Source: Legionella sp.
Lineage (GTDB): Bacteria; Pseudomonadota; Gammaproteobacteria; Legionellales; Legionellaceae
DNA length: 62,416 nucleotides
Direction: 5' to 3'
NCBI GenBank assembly: GCA_013697625.1
Contig: JACCWN010000086.1
Coordinates: 1-62,416 of the forward strand
Shown here piece after piece: positions 8,684 to 17,981 of the stretch. The notes under the pieces were generated by a model, which worked only from the letters and a program-made list of their open reading frames with translations, made no database searches and was not told the origin of the DNA. Made by a program: the position numbers and the translations under genes. The stretch's first letter is position 1, and every line of letters starts with the position of its first letter.

Positions 8684-10927
8684 TCACCCTGCCATAATTT
8701 TTTCATACAATTTGCTTATTTGTTTGAATCGCTTTTCCGAATTAATAAACAAATACTTATTTTTCTTCATAACTAATTTATATGGTCTTGATCCTTCAAC
8801 CACCGATAGATCAATTGGCAACTCCAGTGATCGAAAATTTTTAACAATGTGTTCTCTACCTTCTGCTGCAAGCGGCCATATTCGTTCAATCTCCGTTGAA
8901 GAATTTAAAAATCCTGTTGCAGTACTGCAATGAGGACACTTGCATAATAATGGTTCATCGATTGACCAATTGTCAGGTGAGCGCAAACCTTTAGCAAATT
9001 CTTTTTCCAAACCATTAAGCACTCTTGCTTTGAGTTTATTATAAGCTGACTGAACCATCTCATCCATAATCACTTTATTTTTCAGCATCAGTACTGTTTC
9101 TGTGAGCACAATTTCAGGATAGAGTCTAGGATTTTCCAACACATAATCTATGAGTTGATTATATTTCTTGTAATCTTGTTGCAGCAAACAAGCCTTAATT
9201 GTTTGATTAAGAATGTTAATTCGATCATGCGCTATTTTTATTTCTTCCGAAGGAGGTCTGGAATAACCACATATATCGTTTTGTGCGATTGCATTTATTT
9301 GATGTTGAATTAATAAGGAATTGATACGAGAATCTATATTTTGATTGACTAAATTCAAAATAATCTCATCGAGTTCCTCCAATATAGAAGGTGCTTTTTT
9401 ATAGCCATAATCTGTTGTGAGATCTTTTTCAATCCAATGAGATAGCTGCTTTATAGACCAATCCACATTATATGCTTCATTCCAACGAGTTATATTATGT
9501 GTTAAAGAAGAATTAAAATCTTTGAGAAGGAATTTTGATAATAGTATTGATGCCAAATCAGAGTCCTGGATATAACAAGCAAGTTTAGTAAGCCTATTGA
9601 GGAATTCAATCTTAGACTTGAAATGGGTGTGTCTTAATAATGGATATACGCGTTGAAGTATTATCTTGACATGTTCTTCTTTTCCAATAAGCTCAGTGAA
9701 TTGAATTAACTGCTCTAATGCATGTTCAGCATTTAGTTTAAAATGAAATACGTCCTGATCTTCTTTCTTCCAAAGAATAACGGCTGCACGACGATACCAA
9801 TAATCTGCTGTATTGCCATAATTTCCCATCCAACCTTCTGCTTCCATTCGGTCGGGTTCACAATGCTCTAGATCTTGAGCAGAACAAATCTCATCATCCG
9901 AAACATACAGATCTCCATAAGGTAGTCTTTGTCCTTTTTCATCAAACCAGTCTGAAAAACTTATTTCTTCTTCAATCAATTCGAAGCGTTCGGGAGATGC
10001 TTCATCACCATCAGTTTGCCAGTTTTGGTGAATTTCCGCTAAAGCAAGATGAGGTACTAAATTTAATTCATGAGCTAGGGTTTTCAAAGCTTGGCTATTG
10101 CGATGATCGTTCCCTTTTAGCAAGGGCCAACGTATGCTGTGCTCACTATAACTGTGTTCAAGTAAATACACCAATGAGATAGGATCGCTATTTTCTTGTC
10201 CACAAGAAAAATAATCTGTTAAGGCTTGAGTTAATGCAGGATTATCGTTTTTTAAGGATGGAATTACACTATCTTTTAAATCTGCCTCTAATACCAAATT
10301 ATATGTTAAGGCAATACGATAACCTTGTTTCACAGGTTTTACTTCATGGTGACAATCAGAATAGAAAGCAACACACTTTAGCGATTGTGGCATGATTGAT
10401 TCTGATTCAAAATGAAAGCTGTGTTGTTGATGTTGAATAATAAGATCACCGCCGATATGTGCTGCAGGTAAAATAATCACCAATGTTGCAACCATTCCAT
10501 CGATTTTTTCAGAATCCTGATGAGGTTTAAAAAATTGACCTGGCCCGTAAATAAGTAAGTTATGAAGGTATGGTGTTAAAACAACGTTTTCTGATAAGCC
10601 TAGGCAATCACGCATTTGGGCAAGCATTTGTTTAAATTTTTGTTGATTTATCTGAACTGAAATTTTATCCACAGAAACCTCAAATGCATCTCGGACGGTG
10701 ATATCTAATACAGTTTGTTCTCTTAAACCAAACTTTGCAGCTGTAGATTCTTTGACTAATGACTCAATACTATTCATTTGAATAGGGAATTGAATAGAAC
10801 CTATCCCAGAAATTGCTAAATTGAGATCAGTGCAATCAAGTTTTTCTTCTGCATAAAATTTTTGAGAATCAACATTTGTATTTTCAGTAGAATGATTTAG
10901 TGCATTGAGGATAGAATCCAATAACAT
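8684..10927 (-). CDS. Large 2OG-Fe(II) oxygenase, prolyl-4-hydroxylase-like
   Basis: A 747-residue protein. Residues 100-215 are a 2OG-Fe(II) oxygenase domain: HQD iron ligands (His136, Asp138) after YGPGQFFKP, the distal His in SDCHHEVKPV (His193/194) and the 2OG-binding Arg204 in GYRIALTYNL. The remaining 530 residues are mainly helical with a Cys pair late in the chain (CKCPHC) that might bind zinc. The N-terminal domain resembles P4H-type protein hydroxylases, so a protein substrate is plausible. GGAG stands 7 bases before the ATG. First gene of the four-gene minus-strand cluster, separated from the next by 120 bases. Confidence 0.85.
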   Translation of the reverse strand: MLLDSILNALNHSTENTNVDSQKFYAEEKLDCTDLNLAISGIGSIQFPIQMNSIESLVKESTAAKFGLREQTVLDITVRDAFEVSVDKISVQINQQKFKQMLAQMRDCLGLSENVVLTPYLHNLLIYGPGQFFKPHQDSEKIDGMVATLVIILPAAHIGGDLIIQHQQHSFHFESESIMPQSLKCVAFYSDCHHEVKPVKQGYRIALTYNLVLEADLKDSVIPSLKNDNPALTQALTDYFSCGQENSDPISLVYLLEHSYSEHSIRWPLLKGNDHRNSQALKTLAHELNLVPHLALAEIHQNWQTDGDEASPERFELIEEEISFSDWFDEKGQRLPYGDLYVSDDEICSAQDLEHCEPDRMEAEGWMGNYGNTADYWYRRAAVILWKKEDQDVFHFKLNAEHALEQLIQFTELIGKEEHVKIILQRVYPLLRHTHFKSKIEFLNRLTKLACYIQDSDLASILLSKFLLKDFNSSLTHNITRWNEAYNVDWSIKQLSHWIEKDLTTDYGYKKAPSILEELDEIILNLVNQNIDSRINSLLIQHQINAIAQNDICGYSRPPSEEIKIAHDRINILNQTIKACLLQQDYKKYNQLIDYVLENPRLYPEIVLTETVLMLKNKVIMDEMVQSAYNKLKARVLNGLEKEFAKGLRSPDNWSIDEPLLCKCPHCSTATGFLNSSTEIERIWPLAAEGREHIVKNFRSLELPIDLSVVEGSRPYKLVMKKNKYLFINSEKRFKQISKLYEKIMAG

Positions 10928-11023
10928 TATATGACTCCTAAAGCTTGATTTAATTCAGTCTGTGCAGACTAGCAGGCATTTGGAAAAATCAATAATAAGT
11001 TCTTACGAGATGCAGATTGGAAG

Positions 11024-11314
11024 ATGGCCAAGCCAATGATACTGGCTTACAATTTGCGAATATGTAGAGTTGGGCACGGTCCGAGACCGTTCCCAAAACT
11101 TGAATCAGCCAACAAAAAACTGAGTATAGCGGTGACACCAGAGATTGAAGAATTGAAAGTAAGAATTTACGAGCCTTATGAATTGACAGAGCTCCTTAAA
11201 ATTTGTGGATTTAAAGTTCGCACAGTCAAGGCTTTTGACACTGAAGCTGCACCAGATGAGAGCGATGAGAGTATTGTTTATGAATGCAGCAAAATAATAG
11301 TTATGATTTGCTAA
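11024..11314 (+). pseudogene. Second methyltransferase C-terminal fragment
   Basis: The last 58 residues repeat the fragment at 4789-5028 (VRIYEPYELTELLKICGFKV and the following T-V-K-A-F-D-T-E-A-A-P-D-E-S). The first 38 residues are unrelated to a methyltransferase and read like another fragment (a frame open from about 10985, FLRDADWKMAKPMILAYNL). This is therefore a mosaic of remnants. The flanking bases 10928-11023 and 11324-11480 hold no gene I can support. Confidence 0.5.
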
Positions 11315-11323
11315 ACGAACTAT
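11139..11323 (+). repeat. Direct-strand copy of the 175-185 bp inverted duplication
   Basis: Partner of 4763-4937, opposite orientation, near-identical. It ends at CGAACTAT, exactly where the other copy ends. Confidence 0.9.
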
Positions 11324-11480
11324 CTGATGAGTTCAACAAACTCTATGGATATTTCAAAGTACCTGGTGATAATTTTGGTGAGCTGCCATTAATACGATGT
11401 CGCATTATTTAGCTATGCACCTATGAAGCGCAAGCCACTTGATGTACAATATTAACACATAATTTATTGAGAGTGGCCTG

Positions 11481-12713
11481 ATGAAAAAAAAATCCATTGC
11501 ACTGGTAATAGGAATTGTTGGTTCTGGTGCGTCTGGAGGTCTGATTCTTGGTCAAATACTCAAAGTCGGACTGCTTGCTGTTGGTCCTGTTATTTTCGCA
11601 GGTCTGACGACTACGGCTGTATTTACCGGGTTTGGTTTACTTGCTGTTTCTGCCGTATTTTTTGGTATAGGCTGCTATCAATTATGGAAAAGCTGGGTTA
11701 AAAGACATGCTGCCTCCAATGAGGATGTATTGAACGAGTTTTCCTCTAACTCAACCAATGAATACCTATTACATCGTTTGCCTAAGGTTGTCTTACAACA
11801 TGGTGTTACTAAATTCTTAGGTGAGTCTGATGTAGAAGCATTCGCCTTTACTAACAAAGCGATGTATGGGTTTTTGCAACCGCACCGAATGCTTTCTTCC
11901 TTATTACGGTCTGTAGTAACCGGTAACGAGGCCAGGGTTATTCAAATTTTAAAAAGCTACCCTGAGTTGGCAGTGAGACAGGGCTTCGTCACGGATAACT
12001 CTGGGCGCAGCTTTCCAAGAGTATCTGCCGCAGAATTGGTTCGCTGGTGCGGGGATTTGCGGTATATGGCGAATGCCATGCTGAATGTATTGCAGGCCTT
12101 ACCTAACCAGGAATTAGCAGAACGAATAAGATGTGCATGGGTTGCTCAAAACGAGACGTATGAGAAAAATGGTGGGCTTGCATTTGAGTTGCCTGGAAGG
12201 ACAGAACCGGAGAAGCCATCCTTGGCCTTTAGTTTGGCTCCTTTGCTACGGGAACTGAATGTCTACCTTGACAATTTTGATACGATGACTTGGCCCCAGA
12301 GGCAAACACATTGGTGTACCAAAGTCGGTGCTGAGCAGTTTTTATTGCCAGCTATCTATCTCCAGCATTATTGCAACCCGTATGTACCTTTTTATCCTAC
12401 CCCATCATTTGATAAACCAACGTTTCCAAGGGTTTTAACGGTTTATGGTTATAATGCAAATCAGGGTGTGTGGGATAGGGGGGGAAGGGTTCTTGGGCGG
12501 GATTTTGGAGTAGCGCGAGGGGATGAGTATGCGCGCACCGTGCTGCGGATGCGTGGGCCTGGACAGGAGGGTGGGGCTGCGTGCGATTTGCTTGCGCTCA
12601 GAGCATGTGAAGTCAGAACTAGGAACGACCTCCTGGACCTTAGGTCGAGATTGGAAGTACCATTGAAGCAGCTGCAGACTGAATCAAAGTCTTCGCATTA
12701 TTCAGGATCCTAA
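11481..12713 (+). CDS. F-box-like/ankyrin-like membrane protein, candidate effector
   Basis: A 410-residue protein. Residues 5-75 hold two or three hydrophobic segments, rich in Gly and Ala. Residues 90-125 (LPKVVLQHGVTKFLGESD, then F-A-F-T-N-K-A-M) resemble an F-box. Residues 128-185 look like a degenerate ankyrin-type unit: VVTGNEARVIQILKSYPELA followed by SGRSFPRVSAAELVRW. The C-terminal 80 residues (QGVWDRGGRVLGRDFG, LRACEVRT) are shared with the deleted copy at 2701-3063. This architecture belongs to expanded families in Legionellales that include Dot/Icm substrates, so host-directed function is inferred, not shown. The start follows a weak GAG ribosome site. Confidence 0.7.
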   Translation: MKKKSIALVIGIVGSGASGGLILGQILKVGLLAVGPVIFAGLTTTAVFTGFGLLAVSAVFFGIGCYQLWKSWVKRHAASNEDVLNEFSSNSTNEYLLHRLPKVVLQHGVTKFLGESDVEAFAFTNKAMYGFLQPHRMLSSLLRSVVTGNEARVIQILKSYPELAVRQGFVTDNSGRSFPRVSAAELVRWCGDLRYMANAMLNVLQALPNQELAERIRCAWVAQNETYEKNGGLAFELPGRTEPEKPSLAFSLAPLLRELNVYLDNFDTMTWPQRQTHWCTKVGAEQFLLPAIYLQHYCNPYVPFYPTPSFDKPTFPRVLTVYGYNANQGVWDRGGRVLGRDFGVARGDEYARTVLRMRGPGQEGGAACDLLALRACEVRTRNDLLDLRSRLEVPLKQLQTESKSSHYSGS

Positions 12714-13015
12714 GTTTTTTGCTGATAATTATGCAGGTTTCACCTGAAGCACATTCATCATTGTTTTACAAATTGTCGCATTGAGATTCGAATTATAAGT
12801 TATTGTTGATAAGATAAAAATGAATAACAGGCCCATTTATTTTCATAAAATATTTCCAATAAAGGTTCATAATCAAAGTATAGCATTTGATCTTAAATGT
12901 GTCATTTTGCTCTAATACCTTCCATAATCAGTCTTCGTTTTTGAACATATCCTTAGACTAAATTCTCCCAACTCTGCTATACCTATATATACATATAAAA
13001 TAAAAAGGATTGATT

Positions 13016-13990
13016 ATGAGCTCAAATTCAAAGCCTTCAGCATCCAAGGATGACAAAACTACGAATTTACTTAAAGAAATGGATATCAACGAGGCGGATA
13101 TAGAACGACTCAAGGAATGGTTAGAATTTACCAATAAGGACGTTGAGCATTTGGAAGAATTAGATGAAATTGCTAAGGGTTATGCTGATGAATTGATTCA
13201 ATCATTAAATGAGCATTTTAAAAAATTTGATGAATCTAGCCAAATTTTTGATAATCCTGAAGTGCTTAAAAGGGTTAAAATTTTGCAAAAGGAATATTTC
13301 TTACGTTTGACACAAGGTAATTATGACAACAAGTATATAGAAGAACGTTTGAATATAGGTAGTGTCCATGCCAGCATCGGTTTAGATGTGAAATGGTGCT
13401 TAGGTGCTTATAATTTTTACATTCAACTTGTGGGTGACAAAATATTTGAAGCTTTCAAAGACAATCCAGAAAAGACAAAAGATTTATTTCTCTCTCTCAT
13501 CAAACTTATTTTTATGGATATAGGTTTAGCAATCGATACTTATATTTATGAAAGGGAGATTACAATCCATAACCAACGAAAAATACTCAATGAATTATCC
13601 ACACCCGTTTTGCAAGTACGTGATGAACTGTTAATTTTACCTATCGTAGGTGCAATAGATGAACAGCGTGCTAGGTTGTTAACTGAAACCTTACTTAAGT
13701 GTATTCGAGACAAGCGCTCTAAAGTAGTGGTAATGGATATTACAGGTGTGCCTACTGTAGATTCACGGGTAGCCAATCATTTATTACAAACTGTAGATGC
13801 CTCACGTTTAATGGGGGCAACGGTCATCGTTACTGGTCTTTCTCCAGAAGTTGCACAAACTTTAGTTACTATTGGCGTCAATTTGAATAAATTAAACACC
13901 GTTGGTGATCTTCAAGGAGGTCTTGCAGTTGCAGAAAAGTTGCTGGGTTACACTGTTACACGTGAAATAAACCCAAAAACCGGACTTTAA
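13016..13990 (+). CDS. rsbR: RsbR-type stressosome sensor with globin domain
   Basis: A 324-residue scaffold/sensor subunit of a stressosome. Residues 20-180 are a sensor globin; IGSVHASIGLDVKW contains His118 at the position of the proximal haem ligand of globin-coupled sensors, so haem and gas sensing is likely. Residues 190-310 are a STAS domain with DITGVPTVDSRVA and VIVTGLSPEVAQTLV, where Ser and Thr correspond to the phosphorylated residues of Bacillus RsbRA (Thr171, Thr205). I chose the ATG at 13016 because AAGGA precedes it by six bases. First gene of the rsbRSTX operon; the 300 bases upstream contain only AT-rich promoter-like sequence. Confidence 0.93.
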   Translation: MSSNSKPSASKDDKTTNLLKEMDINEADIERLKEWLEFTNKDVEHLEELDEIAKGYADELIQSLNEHFKKFDESSQIFDNPEVLKRVKILQKEYFLRLTQGNYDNKYIEERLNIGSVHASIGLDVKWCLGAYNFYIQLVGDKIFEAFKDNPEKTKDLFLSLIKLIFMDIGLAIDTYIYEREITIHNQRKILNELSTPVLQVRDELLILPIVGAIDEQRARLLTETLLKCIRDKRSKVVVMDITGVPTVDSRVANHLLQTVDASRLMGATVIVTGLSPEVAQTLVTIGVNLNKLNTVGDLQGGLAVAEKLLGYTVTREINPKTGL

Positions 13991-13991
13991 T

Positions 13992-14360
13992 ATGCAAATA
14001 CCAATCCTAAAACAGGGCTTTTTTTTAATTGTCAGCATTCAAGCCATAGTCAGTGACGGTGATTTAGAATCATTAGAAAAAACATTGGCTTCTCAGGTAG
14101 GGGACTATCGTTCGAAGGGCGTCATTATAGATATTACAACATTGGATGTAATGGATTCTTTTTCCACAAGAACATTGCGAAGTATCGCCTCTACTTTGAA
14201 ACTTCGAGGGGCAGAAACCATCATAGTGGGCATTCAACCCGATGTTGCATTTGCAATGATACAGCTTGGGCTTAATTTAGACGATGTTAAAACAGCATTA
14301 AACCTTGAAGATGGGCTTAACATGCTAAATCATCTCTTTAAAGAAGGGTTAAATGGATAA
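13992..14360 (+). CDS. rsbS: RsbS single-STAS stressosome scaffold
   Basis: A 122-residue STAS-domain protein. IDITTLDVMDSFSTRTLRSI carries the serine that corresponds to Ser59 of Bacillus RsbS, the residue phosphorylated by RsbT to dissolve the complex. The length matches the family. It starts one base after the rsbR stop and overlaps rsbT by 8 bases, so synthesis is coupled and the subunit ratio is probably controlled. Confidence 0.93.
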   Translation: MQIPILKQGFFLIVSIQAIVSDGDLESLEKTLASQVGDYRSKGVIIDITTLDVMDSFSTRTLRSIASTLKLRGAETIIVGIQPDVAFAMIQLGLNLDDVKTALNLEDGLNMLNHLFKEGLNG

Positions 14361-14754
14361 CCTAATTAAAATTAAGATCAACACTGAACATGACATTGTC
14401 ACTGCCAGACAAACGGGCAGAGAGATGGCTAAAGAGTTCGGATTTCCATTACTCGACTTGGCTTTGATAGCGACTGCCATTTCTGAGCTTACCCGTAACA
14501 TCATCTCCTATGCCCAAGAAGGGAGCATTACCATTGAAACCTTCCATGAAAATAACAAACGAGGAATTGTTGTAATTTCTAAGGATAAAGGCCCTGGTAT
14601 TGAAAATATTGATTTAGCAATGCAGGCTGGATATTCAACTACAAATAGCCTAGGTTTAGGATTACCAGGTGTAAAACGTTTAATGGACGACTTTGAAATC
14701 AAGTCTGAATTGGGTAAAGGTACGACGATTACTATTAAGAAGTGGATGAATTGA
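14353..14754 (+). CDS. rsbT: RsbT-type serine kinase
   Basis: A 133-residue GHKL-fold kinase. The N-box (AISELTRNIISYA), G1 box (KDKGPGIENI) and G2 box (LGLGLPGVKRL) are all present. RsbT phosphorylates RsbR and RsbS and on release activates a downstream partner. In Bacillus that partner is RsbU, which leads to sigma B; no RsbU or sigma factor is encoded here. Overlaps rsbS by 8 bases and precedes rsbX by one base. Confidence 0.93.
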   Translation: MDNLIKIKINTEHDIVTARQTGREMAKEFGFPLLDLALIATAISELTRNIISYAQEGSITIETFHENNKRGIVVISKDKGPGIENIDLAMQAGYSTTNSLGLGLPGVKRLMDDFEIKSELGKGTTITIKKWMN

Positions 14755-14755
14755 T

Positions 14756-15361
14756 ATGACTATTGAGTTTAAACAAATAAAATATGCAGTCATTTTTGAA
14801 GCTCTAGCGGGTGAAACAGCTTGTGGGGATCAATATTTGGTAAAAGAATTTGATGATTTTACACTATTGGTGGTAGTGGATGGTTTAGGGCATGGTGAGG
14901 ATGCGGCCTTGGCTGCAAAAAAGGCCATCAAAACAGTAGACAATAATGCAAATGCACCACTTGAAACAATATTTAAATTGTGTGCCCAAGCACTAGCTGA
15001 TACCAGGGGGGCAGCCATGACCATTGTACGTATTGATAATGCCTGTCCATCCGTACACTATAAGTGCATTGGCAATATTACTGGAATCTATTGGCATATA
15101 GGTGAAAGAGCAAAATTAAAAAAAGACTCCTTTTTATTTGAAAATGGTATAGTGGGTTCCTGCTCACCTATGGTATTACCAACCAGACACCTTAACCTGT
15201 CATCCGGTGATGTAATTATTTTAGCCACTGATGGCATAAAAGCAAATTTTACCGATGAACCCCCTCAATGGAAATCGCCTAAGCAAATCGCTGATGAGAT
15301 CTTCACAAACTATCGTAATAAAGGTGATGATGGTCTTATATTGGTAGCACAATTACTATGA
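14756..15361 (+). CDS. rsbX: RsbX-type PP2C phosphatase
   Basis: A 201-residue SpoIIE/PP2C-like phosphatase. The metal-binding motifs are VVDGLGHGEDAALAAKKA in the first third and LATDGIKANF with a late DDGLILVAQ near the end. RsbX dephosphorylates RsbR and RsbS to reset the stressosome. Its last codons overlap the start of the GGDEF gene in an ATGA junction, so the two are translationally coupled. Confidence 0.9.
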   Translation: MTIEFKQIKYAVIFEALAGETACGDQYLVKEFDDFTLLVVVDGLGHGEDAALAAKKAIKTVDNNANAPLETIFKLCAQALADTRGAAMTIVRIDNACPSVHYKCIGNITGIYWHIGERAKLKKDSFLFENGIVGSCSPMVLPTRHLNLSSGDVIILATDGIKANFTDEPPQWKSPKQIADEIFTNYRNKGDDGLILVAQLL

Positions 15362-17023
15362 ACCTATCTAGTCAAACTGTTACTATTGAAGACCTACCGG
15401 TTGGGATTTTTGAGTTAGATTATAATAAACAATTGCTTGATGCTAATTTGAGATTCTGCAAACTTTCCGGGCGACCTAAGTCTAAATTGCTTGGTGATCA
15501 ATGGATAAATACAATCCACCCAGATGATAAGACCAGCTGTATTCAAGCAATTGCGAAGTGTTTGAAATATAAAAGCTTAAATAAAATAGAGTTTAGATTT
15601 AAAGTGGGCAAGAAAAAGGATATTTGGATTCAATGCCATTTGGCCCCGCAAAGGAATAAGAAAAAGATCATTGGCCTGGTTTTTGATATTAACGATTTTA
15701 AGCAGACTGAAGCTGCTCTACAAAAATTAGCAAGTTTTGATCCACTAACCAAGTTACCAAATAGATACTTTTTTGAAGAAATACTGACTAAGTGTTTAAT
15801 GCGATCCCTAAGAAATGACAATACTTTAGCACTTTTTTATTTAGATGTAGATTTCTTTAAAAATGTAAATGATTTTTTTGGCCATGGGATAGGAGATAAA
15901 TTTCTTATAGAGGTAGGCCACAGATTAAAAGAAAACATTAGGGTTACTGATTACCTCGTGCGTTTAGGTGGAGATGAATTTGCTATAATTTTAGAAGATA
16001 TTAGCAATATCCACACCATAAGTTTTGCAGCAAAGAGGATAATTAATGCATTTAAGAAACCCTTTATGCTTGATAAAAATGAAATAATGTCCAGTGTGAG
16101 TATAGGGATATCTGTTTATCCTGATGAAAAAACAAACGAAAAGACAATCATACAACATGCAGATCAGGCGCTTTATCAAGCCAAGACCTGCGGAAGGGCT
16201 TGTTATAAATATTATAATAAAATGATGCAACACCAGTTAGAACGGTATATGCTGATTACCGAATATTTACATCATGCCATTTCAGAAAACCAATTTGAGC
16301 TGTATTACCAACCAAAAATTAATTTGGAAACTCAGTCATTGGTAGGAATGGAGGCTCTATTACGGTGGCATAATCCTGTAATCAATTCTTCCCCCGATGA
16401 ATTTATTACTATCGCTGAAGAGACTGGATTGATGAATGAAATAGGGGATTGGGGATTGGGTTATAACCACAGCCATCAAGCAATACAATGTATGGTACAA
16501 TTATACTGATAAAATCAATGACATCACCCTTTCCATCAATATTTCACCAAGTCAACTCAACGACAATACAATCATTGAGACAGTAACCCAAGTACTTAAA
16601 GAAACGCAAATTCCAACCCAAAATATTATTTTTGAATTGACAGAAACAGCCGTGATGAAGAAAGCATTAGACAATAACTCTGTATTACAAATTTTTTTGA
16701 TGGAGCTAGGGATAAGGCTGTCGATTGATGATTTTGGTACTGGCTATTCTTCTTTAACCTATCTTAAAAAATTACCTATCAAAGAACTCAAAATTGACAA
16801 GTCATTCATTGATGATATTGGCATACATAAAAATTCTGAAGTTATTATAAAGGCAATCCTCAATTTAGGTTTGACATTAGAAGTGGATGTAGTGGCAGAA
16901 GGGGTAGAAAACAAAAGACAAATAGATTTCTTAAAAGAAAACCATTGTAAAATTGTACAAGGATATTATTTTAGCAGACCCTTAACTGCCCAACAAATGT
17001 TAGGATTTTTGAATAAAGACTAA
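15358..17023 (+). pseudogene. PAS-GGDEF-EAL protein with frameshifted EAL domain
   Basis: The first frame gives 383 residues: PAS (about 10-120), GGDEF (about 125-290) and the beginning of EAL. The GGDEF site is intact (RLGGDEFAI) and an RxxD inhibitory site (RVTD) stands five residues before it. The EAL starts normally (MEALLRW), then leaves frame at IGDWGLGYN and stops at 16509. The rest of EAL (INISPSQLN, ELTETAVM, IDDFGTGYSSL, VVAEGVE) continues in another frame to 17023. Removing one copy of the 7-bp tandem duplication at 16444-16457 restores one 552-residue protein. As written it should be a diguanylate cyclase without phosphodiesterase. It is the output position of the rsb operon. Confidence 0.88.
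16444..16457 (+). repeat. 7-bp tandem duplication that breaks the EAL domain
   Basis: GGGGATT occurs twice in direct succession, followed by GGG. With one unit the frame reads I-G-D-W-V-I-T-T and continues into the rest of the EAL domain; with two it shifts and terminates within 60 bases. Confidence 0.92.
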
Positions 17024-17031
17024 TCCTGTTG

Positions 17032-17847
17032 CTATGGTAGGGCTGCCTTTGAATCAGGTAGGTCAATTATGCCTTGTACTCGATCTTCATTTTGTTGATA
17101 GTGCTTGAATCTTTCAGAAGCTTCTAACACTTCTTTTGCTGTCTCGCAGCGTAACAAGGTTGACACAGAGCGACCATTTGATAATATTTCATTAAATTTA
17201 CTCATAAACTTATCTTTCTGGATAAAATATTTTCCATCTTCCATCAGTAACTTAGGTGCATGGAATAAAATTGCCGTGGCTAATTGCGAATCTGTAAGAT
17301 ATAAATTTAATCTGCTAGCTGAAATTTTGATAAAATTTTGATCCGAGGAGAACAATAAATCTGATAAAAACGTAGGTTTCTTTTTCAAATAGTCGGTAAA
17401 TTTTTTACTAAATCCGCAATTTTCCACAAATTCTAATAAAATTTTTGTTTGCTCGTCAAAAGTCTTTTCTAAAAACCCATGAATGCCCTGGGACTTAAGC
17501 CATGGTAAAAATGCTTCATCTGTGTTGGGCGAAAACTTAAAACGATGATGGTGCTTTTGAGATTTCAAAATCACATCCCAATCATTGCTTGGCAACCCTA
17601 AGCTTTTTGCAATCTCATCCATACAAAGCATGATTTCGTCAAAGCTAAGTCGCCATTTTTCAATAAATGGACGAGAAGCTACTAGGGCCTTCAATAATGA
17701 GGCATAGCTTTTTGGATCCTCTGGGTCAAAGCGTTCTAGAGCATTTTTTAATGTTTGTATAGGGGCAAACACATATTTATCATGTCTAAATGCTTCAAGC
17801 TCAAACACAGATTTTAATGATTTTAATAATACAGAAAAAAAATCCAC
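17032..17847 (-). CDS. Unrecognised helical protein
   Basis: About 271 residues, predicted mainly helical, with no signal peptide or membrane segment. I do not recognise the family. The frame is open back to 17991, but that would overlap the divergent transporter start. A GTG at 17847, preceded by GAAGGA, is a better start. The sequence has blocks such as DDPEDPKSY-like acidic patches and a His-rich KSQKHHHRF. It ends 8 bases from the end of the convergent EAL gene. It is single-gene and unlinked to the stressosome by strand. Confidence 0.6.
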   Translation of the reverse strand: MDFFSVLLKSLKSVFELEAFRHDKYVFAPIQTLKNALERFDPEDPKSYASLLKALVASRPFIEKWRLSFDEIMLCMDEIAKSLGLPSNDWDVILKSQKHHHRFKFSPNTDEAFLPWLKSQGIHGFLEKTFDEQTKILLEFVENCGFSKKFTDYLKKKPTFLSDLLFSSDQNFIKISASRLNLYLTDSQLATAILFHAPKLLMEDGKYFIQKDKFMSKFNEILSNGRSVSTLLRCETAKEVLEASERFKHYQQNEDRVQGIIDLPDSKAALP

Positions 17848-17981
17848 AAATATTCCTTCGCCAGGACAGTTTCCTTCCTTAAAACTTAGTTCATAACCTG
17901 TATTAAAGCCAATAAAATGTACTAGCCAATAGATATAAAATGTGTTAATATGTTTGTTTATTGTACAAATGCGAGGTATTA

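Noticed and set aside
16637..17023. EAL part as a separate gene
   Set aside because: Its sequence begins mid-domain and the upstream frame plus a 7-bp duplication fully explain the break, so it is treated as part of the GGDEF-EAL gene.
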